Assembly (NCBI GenBank): GCA_020639075.1
Contig: JACKHI010000001.1
Coordinates: forward strand, 3,596,001-3,660,000
Direction of reading: 5' to 3'
Length of the DNA stretch: 64,000 nucleotides
Origin: Phycisphaerales bacterium
GTDB lineage: Bacteria > Planctomycetota > Phycisphaerae > UBA1845 > UTPLA1
The number at the start of each line of letters is the position of its first letter. Position 1 is the stretch's first letter. This document shows positions 1-7,107 of this stretch, in pieces. The notes beneath the pieces were generated by a model. That model made no database searches and was not told the DNA's origin. It saw nothing but the letters and a program-made list of their open reading frames with translations. A program made the translations under genes and the position numbers.

Positions 1-573
1 GAGTTCGTGGCGATCTGCGGACCTTCGGGTTGCGGCAAGAGCACGCTCCTGAACATGATCACGTGCATCGATCGGCCCGACGGCGGGACGATCGACGTGT
101 TCGGGAGATCGCTGACGCGGATGAACGGCGCGGAGGCCGACGCCTATCGCGCGAACGACGTCGGACTCGTGTTTCAGCTGCATAACCTGCTGCCCCATCT
201 GACGGCGATCGAGAACGTGCAGGTGCCGATGCTGGGAATCGCCTCGGATCGAGCGGAACGGGTTCGCCGCGCGGAGGAACTGCTGGATCGCGTCGGCATG
301 TCGCATCGCCTGCACAGCCTGCCGACAACGCTGTCGGGCGGGGAGCGCCAGCGCGTTGCCGTCGCCCGGGCTATGGCGAACAAGCCGAGGTTGATCCTGG
401 CGGACGAGCCGACGGGCGCGCTGGACTCGATCACGGGCGAGAGGCTGCTCGGCCTGCTCGTCGATCTGCGGGACACAATGCAGGTGACGCTGATCGTCGT
501 CACGCACGAACAGGGCGTCGCGATGATGGCGGATCGGACGATTCGGATGCTGGACGGTCGAATCGACGGGTAG
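1..573 (+). CDS. ABC transporter ATP-binding protein, LolD/MacB type (5' truncated by window edge)
   Basis: The nucleotide-binding subunit of an ABC exporter. The frame is open from base 1, so the N-terminus lies outside the window. Visible motifs in order: Walker A GPSGCGKST, Q-loop LVFQLHNLLPHLTAIEN, signature LSGGERQRVAVARA, Walker B LILADEPTGALD and H-loop VVTHE. The FQ-x-NLLPHLTA-x-EN-V stretch is typical of the LolD/MacB/FtsE group, which powers lipoprotein release or MacB-type efflux at the inner membrane; this subgroup assignment is from family knowledge. The permease partner is not visible and probably lies upstream. No downstream gene is read in the same direction before the insertion sequence. 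Confidence 0.9.
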   Translation, partial: EFVAICGPSGCGKSTLLNMITCIDRPDGGTIDVFGRSLTRMNGAEADAYRANDVGLVFQLHNLLPHLTAIENVQVPMLGIASDRAERVRRAEELLDRVGMSHRLHSLPTTLSGGERQRVAVARAMANKPRLILADEPTGALDSITGERLLGLLVDLRDTMQVTLIVVTHEQGVAMMADRTIRMLDGRIDG

Positions 574-654
574 CCCGCATCGGCGATCCGAATCGCATGA
601 TTTGTGACGACGTTGTTACGGGGCTGGTACGTCGCGCGTCGCACCTGTTTCGAC

Positions 655-693
655 AAAAAAGGCGCCGCCACGCTCAATCGCGTGGCCGGCGCC
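655..693 (-). terminator. Rho-independent terminator of the cytochrome c' gene
   Basis: Read on the minus strand, a GC-rich stem (arms 661-673 and 680-693, GGCGCCGCCACGC against GCGTGGCCGGCGCC) with a short loop is followed directly by a run of T residues (plus-strand A run, 655-660). It lies about 50 bases past the stop codon of the minus-strand cytochrome gene. Confidence 0.8.
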
Positions 694-740
694 GTCATTC
701 CAGTGATGGACGCGTCAGTCCTCTGTTCGACTTTGCGCTT

Positions 741-1163
741 CTACTTCTTATAGACTTCGTGGCACGATTTGCAGTTCTGCGCTGCCTTCTGCATCAGTCG
801 TTTGGCATCTTCGCCGTCCCGCTTGTGCAGGGCCTTTGCAAGCTCCAGACTGTCTTTCGACAATGCCTTCGCCCAGTCCTTGTAGTCCTTCGCGTCGTTG
901 TGGTACTGGTTGGTGTTGGAAAGCTCCGCCAGAACCAGTGCGGCCTTGGATGCATCATCCCACTCTTCGTCCAGAATACCGCCCTTGATCCGCTTGATCA
1001 GGCTGCCCTGGCCCTCCATCGTCTGTTCGACGGTCAGTACAGGTTTGAAGGCTTCGGCTTTCGGCGTCGGCTTCTCAACCTTGGGCTCGGCAAGCAACTG
1101 GGATCCGACGATGGCCACGATCCCGAAGGCGGCAAACAGTGCGACACGATTCCTGACGTTCAT
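741..1163 (-). CDS. Cytochrome c'-like exported heme protein
   Basis: A 140-residue exported protein. Residues 1-25 form a signal peptide (basic MNVRNR, then a hydrophobic stretch ending near LLAEP). The single heme-binding motif C-K-S-C-H is at residues 131-135, five residues from the C-terminus, followed by EVYKK. A CxxCHxxY near the end of a helical chain is the layout of cytochrome c'-type proteins; electron transfer or gas binding in the periplasm is inferred. The start at 1163 was chosen over a more upstream in-frame ATG because AGGAGA sits just before it and the signal peptide begins there. It stands alone with its own terminator. Confidence 0.8.
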   Translation of the reverse strand: MNVRNRVALFAAFGIVAIVGSQLLAEPKVEKPTPKAEAFKPVLTVEQTMEGQGSLIKRIKGGILDEEWDDASKAALVLAELSNTNQYHNDAKDYKDWAKALSKDSLELAKALHKRDGEDAKRLMQKAAQNCKSCHEVYKK

Positions 1164-1410
1164 ATGCTTCTCCTGATTGCGTGATAAAGCAGGGTTAGAT
1201 TCTCGGGGCATCGACCCCTCGTCATTGCCCGACACGCCGATTATAGGGGTTCGGCGCGTCCGCGCCGCATGAAGCGGCTCTCCTGAAGGGGCAACACGTG
1301 AATCGCGAATGCGTGCGCGGCGTTACCTGTCGGATCGGACCGGCGATTATTTTTGCGCAGCACGCGGCGAGGACCCAGGCCCGTGGGAACCCGGATCTCG
1401 CCAACGTGAG

Positions 1411-1433
1411 GGCACGGAGCACGCCTCCGTGCC
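1411..1433. repeat. Hairpin that served as insertion target
   Basis: The sequence GGCACGGAG-CACGC-CTCCGTGCC is a 9-bp perfect stem with a 5-base loop. The 9-bp target duplication of the insertion sequence starts in its 3' arm (1428-1436), so the element entered a palindrome. Removing the element restores the hairpin followed by ACCCC. Confidence 0.75.
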
Positions 1434-1436
1434 ACC

Positions 1437-1455
1437 CAACGCCGTTAACCAAGTC
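1437..1455 (+). repeat. Left terminal inverted repeat of the insertion sequence
   Basis: CAACGCCGTTAACCAAGTC, exact reverse complement of 2910-2928. Its first 13 bases match the ends of the small element at 34237-34378 with one mismatch. Confidence 0.95.
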
Positions 1456-1549
1456 CATGGTTGGGAATGCTGATTTGATAATAAAAACCGCTTCCTTCTG
1501 CCGATGGTTGCCTGTGGTAAAGCTGGCACAACAGAACGGAAGCGGTTTC

Positions 1550-2911
1550 ATGATCATGGCCATGGAGGGCCGAAGTCGCAAGTTGGATCGACGCGATTGG
1601 CCCGCTTTCTTGAATCGGATCGTCCCACAGGGCGTCTGGCAGTCTCTCTCGCATTCTTCCAAGCAATCCAAAGGCGATCCGCCGTCCCGTGATGATCCCC
1701 GCATTCGTTGGTCGCGCAAGTTCGTCGTCCTCGCCTATATCGCCATCGGCTGGGCGGCCCCCCGGACGCTCGGTGAACGTTTCGACCAGGCCCGGCAATG
1801 GGTCGTCGATCTCTTTCCGTCACGTCGAAGGCCCGGTCATACCTACGTCGGCCTGACCAAGGCCGCCGGACGTCACGGCGTCGAACTCTTCCACCAATTC
1901 TGGAACGCCCTCAGGCACACGATGGCCGGCCGCGCACACGAAGCGTGGAACCAATACGGCTGGATACCGTTTGCGGTCGACGGCTCCCGCGTCGACGCCG
2001 CGCGAACCCGAGCCAACGAAGCCGACCTCGGCAAGTCGGCGCGCGACAAGTCGCATCCGCAATGGTGGATGACGTGGATCGTGCATTTGCCGACGCTGCT
2101 GTTGTGGGATTGGCGACAGGGACCGGGCACCTCGAGCGAACGAACGCACCTGCGCGAGATGGCTCGCGACCTGCCCGCCGAAGCGCTGATCATCGCCGAC
2201 GGCGGCTTCGGCGGGTTCGACTTCCTGAGCCATTTGGATCAGACGGGCGTGCATTTTCTGGTGCGTTGTGGCGGCAACGCCACATTTGAGTCGCGATGTA
2301 CGTTGAACGAGATCGAACAGCGCGGCGACGCGAGCAGCGTGTTCTTATGGCCGAAGAGCCGACGGCGACGGCGACCCTTGCGGGTGCGGCAGATCGTGCT
2401 CAAACGCGGCGGTCGGCGCGTGTACCTCGTGACGAATGTGTTCGATCGGACCGCGTTGTCGCGATCGATGGCGGGCGAGTTCTACGAACTGCGCTGGGGC
2501 GCGGAAGTGAACTATCGCGACTTCAAATGTTCCATGGGGCGATCGAAGATGCTCGCACTAACCCCCGACTGCGGCGCCTTCGAACTGGCGGGCGCGATCG
2601 TCGCGATGGGCCTGCTGCGATTGCACGCAGCGATCCTGCAGGTTGCGAAGGGCGCGCGGGCGAGCATCGCGGAATTGCTGAAGCTGATCCGCAAGGCGAT
2701 GGAGCATCTTCGGTACCGACGATCCACCGCATGGCTGATCCCCGCCCTCGAACAGGCGGTCACCGACGACTATCACCGCAAGCGGCCCAAGAAATCGCGA
2801 GATTGGCCGCGAAAAAAACGCCAACGCCCACCCACAGCCCCGACGTACCGCAAGCTGAACCAACGAGAATGGACCCATCTATGCGAGCAAATTCACAAAC
2901 ATGCCGCCTGA
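1550..2911 (+). CDS. IS4-family DDE transposase
   Basis: A 453-residue cut-and-paste transposase. Catalytic residues are readable: first Asp in PFAVDGSRVDA (about D144), second in ALIIADGGFGG (about D217), and Glu in the diagnostic Y-(2)-R-(3)-E-(6)-K motif of the IS4 family (Y312, R315, E319, K326; YELRWGAEVNYRDFK). ATG 1550 was chosen because GGAAG lies 7 bases upstream and the start must lie inside the element; ATG 1457, just inside the left end, is possible. The stop codon abuts the right inverted repeat. No frameshift or internal stop, so the gene appears functional. Confidence 0.92.
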   Translation: MIMAMEGRSRKLDRRDWPAFLNRIVPQGVWQSLSHSSKQSKGDPPSRDDPRIRWSRKFVVLAYIAIGWAAPRTLGERFDQARQWVVDLFPSRRRPGHTYVGLTKAAGRHGVELFHQFWNALRHTMAGRAHEAWNQYGWIPFAVDGSRVDAARTRANEADLGKSARDKSHPQWWMTWIVHLPTLLLWDWRQGPGTSSERTHLREMARDLPAEALIIADGGFGGFDFLSHLDQTGVHFLVRCGGNATFESRCTLNEIEQRGDASSVFLWPKSRRRRRPLRVRQIVLKRGGRRVYLVTNVFDRTALSRSMAGEFYELRWGAEVNYRDFKCSMGRSKMLALTPDCGAFELAGAIVAMGLLRLHAAILQVAKGARASIAELLKLIRKAMEHLRYRRSTAWLIPALEQAVTDDYHRKRPKKSRDWPRKKRQRPPTAPTYRKLNQREWTHLCEQIHKHAA

Positions 2912-2928
2912 CTTGGTTAACGGCGTTG
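2910..2928 (-). repeat. Right terminal inverted repeat of the insertion sequence
   Basis: GACTTGGTTAACGGCGTTG, exact reverse complement of 1437-1455, immediately followed by the second copy of the target duplication at 2929-2937. Confidence 0.95.
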
Positions 2929-2937
2929 CGTGCCACC

Positions 2938-3354
2938 CCTCGCACAAGACTGGAAAGCCCGACCTGGCAGAGGTTGGAGGGCGTCGCCTGTTCGGGGCGA
3001 CGGCTCTGCACTTCGCGGTGCGGGCCGCTGAATATTTCGGCCCGGCCCAGCCAATGGGCCGGTTGTGTGTGACGGGCGGACGGCGTTGAAACGGGTAGCA
3101 CGTCGTCAGCCTTCGGTGTTCTTCCGTCCGGAAGGCGAAATCCCGGACAGGCATCACCAGATTTTTTTTTCGACGGACGGCAGTCGGGCGGCTATCACCC
3201 CGTTTGGTGTCATAAGTCGCTGTCAGAAAATTCGCATCGACTTCGGATGGACTCATACGGGCGGCTCTCGCCTCGCGAAGGTGCAGTTCGACGGCATGAG
3301 TACGCATAAACCGAATCGGCGGATAGAATTACGATCGAGGCAACGGCCCCGATC
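2938..3354. other. Non-coding stretch upstream of the sigma factor gene
   Basis: No convincing reading frame. It contains GC-rich inverted repeats, for example GGCCCGGCCCAGCCAATGGGCCGG near 3038-3062 (stem of CCGGCCCA-type arms), and GTCCGG...CCGGAC (3126-3148) followed 15 bases later by a run of nine T residues. These could be a weak terminator or leader structure for the downstream sigma gene; no known RNA family was recognised. Confidence 0.35.
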
Positions 3355-3954
3355 ATGGATTCTCATCTGCAAACAACGACGACGCTGCTCGAAGGGCTGC
3401 TCGACGCCCGCAACGACGCCATCTGGCGCGAGTTCGCCGAGCGGTACCAGCCCGTCATACTGGGCATTGCCCGGCGGCTGGGGCTGGACGAGCAGGATGC
3501 GGCGGATGCGGCACAGGAGACGCTCATTCGTTTCCTGCAGGAATTCCGGGCGGGCAAGTATGACCGTGAAAAGGGCCGGCTGGGCGCCTGGATCACGTCG
3601 ATGGCGCGCTTCCGGGTTGCCGACTCGTACCGGGCGAAGGCCCGCGATCGAAAAGCGCGCGGCGATTCCGCGTTCGATTTCGTCCCAAGCGAAAGCGACA
3701 TGGAGAAACTCTGGGACGAGGAATGCCGTCGCGAGATCATTCGCAAAGCGATGCAGCGGTTGTCGGACGGCACGAATCTCAACGAACAGACGATCAGCCT
3801 CTTCCGCGGCCTCACGCTTGAGCAGAAGCGACCGACGGACGTTGCCCAGGAACACGGCGTCTCGATCGAAGTCGTCTACAAATCCAAACAGCGCTGCCTC
3901 ACGCAGCTCCGCAAGATCATCGATGAACTCAATGCGGCCTACGAACTCGAATAG
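3355..3954 (+). CDS. ECF-like RNA polymerase sigma factor
   Basis: A 199-residue sigma-70 family factor with only regions 2 and 4. Region 2 spans about residues 15-90 (WREFAERYQPVILGIARRLG, then DAADAAQETLIRFLQEF and the GAWITSMARFRVADSYR segment); region 4 lies at about 150-190 with the helix-turn-helix PTDVAQEHGVSIEVVYKSKQ. Such factors direct RNA polymerase to dedicated promoters. It precedes the kinase fusion gene on the same strand by 63 bases, the usual placement for a sigma factor and its regulator. The acidic DEEC-rich linker between the two regions has no recognised function. Confidence 0.88.
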   Translation: MDSHLQTTTTLLEGLLDARNDAIWREFAERYQPVILGIARRLGLDEQDAADAAQETLIRFLQEFRAGKYDREKGRLGAWITSMARFRVADSYRAKARDRKARGDSAFDFVPSESDMEKLWDEECRREIIRKAMQRLSDGTNLNEQTISLFRGLTLEQKRPTDVAQEHGVSIEVVYKSKQRCLTQLRKIIDELNAAYELE

Positions 3955-4017
3955 CGCCGCGACTCGCGTCAGACCGCCGATTTTCCGGCTGTCGTTCTGC
4001 GCGGAGGGCGATCGGCA

Positions 4018-7002
4018 ATGACGGGTTGCCCGACGGATCAGGAGCTCGAGTCACTTATTGAGGATCGGATTGCTCCATCCGAGGCGCCGGCCGATGCGCC
4101 GACGCGCGCCAGCAGCCTGTTGACGCACCATCTGGAGACGTGCGAGCGATGTCGTGCGCGAATCGACGAATTGGAGCGCGACCGGGCGTTCATGCACGAG
4201 ATCGTCAGCGCCTTGTCGGACGTCAGCGATCCCGGCACGACGGGGCGTTCGGCGAATCCGACGGCTGCAACGCTGACAGTCGCGGGATACGACATTGACG
4301 GCGAATTGCATCGCGGCGCGCAGGGCGTCGTATTCAAGGCGCATCAGCGCTCGACCAATCGCAAAGTCGCATTGAAGGTGCTCTACCACGAGTCGGGCAC
4401 GTCGCTTCGCATGCGACAGCGCTTTCTGCGCGAAATCGAGCTGGCGGCGCAACTGCGGCATCCGAACGTCGTGACGATTTTCGACAGCGGCGAGACGGAG
4501 GACGGCCGGCTCTATTTTGCGATGGAGTTCGTTGAGGGACCGCGGCTGGACGCGCATGCGACGGCGCTGGCGAACGAGACGCGACGATCTCCCGCGGAGT
4601 ACCGCCGCCGATCGTTACAGTTGTTCGATTCCATCTGCGCGGGCGTCGCGCATGCCCATCATCGCGGTGTGATTCATCGCGACTTGAAGCCGGGCAACAT
4701 CCTGCTCGGCAGCGACGGCGAACCGAAGGTCCTCGACTTCGGTCTGGCGAAAGCGACGGACGCCGACGTCAACAGCCGTTTCGCGCTCGACACAATCGCC
4801 GGCAGCTTCATGGGGACGATTGCGTACGCGTCTCCGGAGCAGACACAGGGTAATCCTGACGGCATCGATACGCGCAGCGACGTGTATGCACTTGGCGTAT
4901 TGCTGCACGAACTGGTAACGGGAAGGCTGCCGTACGATGTGAAGGGCTCGCTTTCAGACGGCATCAACAACGTGCTCCACGCGCAACCCGAAACGCCGAT
5001 GCGTTGGCGTATGCCGGATGCATCGTCCGGCTCGGAAGGCGCGCGGAATGTGGATCGCGATCTGGAGACGATCATCCTGAAGGCGCTGGCGAAAGAACCG
5101 GAGCGGCGATACCAGACCGTCGACGGGCTTCGCGAAGATATTGCTCACTATCTTGCGGGCGCGCCGATTACGGCGCGTCGAGACAGCCCCGTATACATCG
5201 CGACGCAGCATGCGAAGCGACACGGGGGCAAGATTGCTCTCGGACTAATGTTCGCGGCGGCCTTCGCCGCGATTGTCTGGCTTTATGACGCGCTGTCGAC
5301 AACGCAGTTGGATGTCCTACAGGCGACGGAGCGCGTCGATCGATACGCTGCACAGCTTGCGCAACAGGAAATGTGGGATGCCACGAGCGGCGCGGCGCGG
5401 CTTCCGGCGCTCGCACCGTCGAATGCGGGGGCGATCGATCGCGAGGCGACGATCGTCGTCAACGCGCCCAGGCGGCCGGAAACACTGAACCCGACGGACA
5501 TGCAGATCGGCGAATTGTTCGTCTGCGAGTTGCTTTTCGAGCGGCTGTTCTGGAGGACGGAGCGTCTGGAACTGGTCCCCAATGCGCATCTGGTGGAGTC
5601 AATCACGGAGGACAACGACCCGACGATCAAAACGATACGGCTCCGCCCAGATCTTACGTGGCACGACGGCTCGCCGCTGACGGCCGCCGACATCGTGTAC
5701 AGCTGGCGGCAAGCCGTGTCACCTGACGTTAATACAACAAAGCGTCGCCAGGCGTCGCGCATCAAGGAGATCGTCGCGACGGACGCAAGGACGGCCACGA
5801 TCCACCTCGAATCGCCGCATGCGACTTGGCGGCTCAGCGCGAACTTCGAGCTGATTCCGAAGCACGTGTTCGAATTTGGAGACGCCGAGGATCCGACGTT
5901 GCGCGTGTCGCAATATTTCGAGAAGGTTCATCGATTGCCGATCGGCAGCGGACCGTTCAAGTTCGAGGCGTGGGACGACGTTGAGATCCGCACGGTCCGG
6001 TTCGAGGATTACGACGCGTCGGGATTGTCGCCGTCGATTGCAGGAATCACGATTCGTTGGATCGACTCGCCCGATGCGAAGCTCGACGCGTTTCTAAAGG
6101 GCGAACTCGACCTCGTGGAACTTACGGAAGCGCAATATCGCACGCGCATCTATACGAGCGAATTCGAGTCGGCAGGTCGAGAAGCACGTCGGCCTTCGTC
6201 GCGATATCACTACGTCGGCTGGAATTGCAGCAGCGCCGACGCCCGGCTCAACGACCCGGAGATCCGCCGCGCGCTGGCGATCGCCATCGACGTCGATCGC
6301 ATCAAGTCGCAAGTGACAAACAATCTCGCCGCGGCATGCTTCGGCCCGTGGCAACCCGACTCTCCGTACTTCGATCCCGATGTGCGGCGCTTCGCCCACA
6401 AGGCCGGCATGGCGAGGGACATACTTGAAATGCCCAAGCGGTCATTGACGAATACGGATGAATTGCGGCGTCGAGGGGACATCGCGGAACAAGCACCTTC
6501 GAAGCTGAATATACGATTGCTCGCCTGCGAGACGGAAGACGGCGACGTGAAGACGGCGGAGATCATTCGGGACTGCCTGGGGGACGTGGGTGTCGGCGTC
6601 ACGATTGACGTCGCGGCGGATCGACCCGAGTTTCTCGACAGACTGAAAAGCGGCCGGTTTGACGCGTATCTTGCAGCCATCACTCCGGCAGTGGATCCGG
6701 AACTGCACACGAGCGAATTCACGACAGACGGAAAGCTCAATTTCGGCGGATATTCGAATCCGGAAGTGGATCGACTGTTCGATGAGGCCGCGACGACGTT
6801 TGAAGAAACGGAGCGGATCACTATTTTCCGTCGGCTTCATCGAATTCTGTATGAGGATCAGCCACGGACGTTTCTGTATCACGAACCCGCATTGTGGGCC
6901 GTCAGTCATCGTTTATCGGGCGTCGTCTTTTCCAGTCGGGGGCCGTATTATTTTCAACCGGGCGTCATTCAATGGTGGGTGGGAAGTCGTTCGGAAAAGT
7001 AA
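4018..7002 (+). CDS. Anti-sigma-like zinc finger / Ser-Thr kinase / family-5 solute-binding fusion
   Basis: A 994-residue protein with four readable parts. (1) Residues 1-60: H38-x3-C42-x2-C45, the zinc motif of ZAS anti-sigma factors. (2) Residues 91-385: Hanks-type kinase with glycine loop HRGAQGVVFKA, VALK lysine K120, HRDLKPGN (D222), DFGLAK (D240) and ASPEQ. (3) One membrane helix, about 405-424. (4) Residues about 475-990: family-5 extracellular solute-binding domain (oligopeptide-type) with LTWHDGSPLTAADIVYSW, GSGPFKFEAW near 643 and ALAIAIDVDRI. Topology would put the kinase inside and the binding domain outside. No frame break; one continuous ORF. With the upstream sigma gene this suggests ligand sensing coupled to phosphorylation and sigma control, which is inference. 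All three catalytic kinase signatures are intact. Confidence 0.9.
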   Translation: MTGCPTDQELESLIEDRIAPSEAPADAPTRASSLLTHHLETCERCRARIDELERDRAFMHEIVSALSDVSDPGTTGRSANPTAATLTVAGYDIDGELHRGAQGVVFKAHQRSTNRKVALKVLYHESGTSLRMRQRFLREIELAAQLRHPNVVTIFDSGETEDGRLYFAMEFVEGPRLDAHATALANETRRSPAEYRRRSLQLFDSICAGVAHAHHRGVIHRDLKPGNILLGSDGEPKVLDFGLAKATDADVNSRFALDTIAGSFMGTIAYASPEQTQGNPDGIDTRSDVYALGVLLHELVTGRLPYDVKGSLSDGINNVLHAQPETPMRWRMPDASSGSEGARNVDRDLETIILKALAKEPERRYQTVDGLREDIAHYLAGAPITARRDSPVYIATQHAKRHGGKIALGLMFAAAFAAIVWLYDALSTTQLDVLQATERVDRYAAQLAQQEMWDATSGAARLPALAPSNAGAIDREATIVVNAPRRPETLNPTDMQIGELFVCELLFERLFWRTERLELVPNAHLVESITEDNDPTIKTIRLRPDLTWHDGSPLTAADIVYSWRQAVSPDVNTTKRRQASRIKEIVATDARTATIHLESPHATWRLSANFELIPKHVFEFGDAEDPTLRVSQYFEKVHRLPIGSGPFKFEAWDDVEIRTVRFEDYDASGLSPSIAGITIRWIDSPDAKLDAFLKGELDLVELTEAQYRTRIYTSEFESAGREARRPSSRYHYVGWNCSSADARLNDPEIRRALAIAIDVDRIKSQVTNNLAAACFGPWQPDSPYFDPDVRRFAHKAGMARDILEMPKRSLTNTDELRRRGDIAEQAPSKLNIRLLACETEDGDVKTAEIIRDCLGDVGVGVTIDVAADRPEFLDRLKSGRFDAYLAAITPAVDPELHTSEFTTDGKLNFGGYSNPEVDRLFDEAATTFEETERITIFRRLHRILYEDQPRTFLYHEPALWAVSHRLSGVVFSSRGPYYFQPGVIQWWVGSRSEK

Positions 7003-7107
7003 GATCGGGATGAGTCAATCGGGGCGGCGAAATACGCAGTGTGTTTCGCATATGATAAGTCGATCGTTGCGACCACGAATCCACACGGCGGGGGCCGATT
7101 TCCTATC

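Larger units (their letters stand above)
1437..2928 (+). mobile_element. IS4-type insertion sequence with perfect ends and target duplication
   Basis: A 1492-bp element. Left end CAACGCCGTTAACCAAGTC (1437-1455) and right end GACTTGGTTAACGGCGTTG (2910-2928) are perfect 19-bp inverted repeats. Both sides carry the direct repeat CGTGCCACC (1428-1436 and 2929-2937), the 9-bp target duplication; it could be counted as 10 bp because the next base is C on both sides. The only gene inside is a DDE transposase. Perfect termini, intact duplication and an uninterrupted transposase indicate a recent, probably active insertion. It sits between the cytochrome c' gene and the sigma factor gene and disrupts no protein. 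Confidence 0.93.

Noticed and set aside
2938..3354. Riboswitch in the leader of the sigma factor gene
   Set aside because: Inverted repeats are present but match no riboswitch core known to me; left as an undescribed non-coding stretch.
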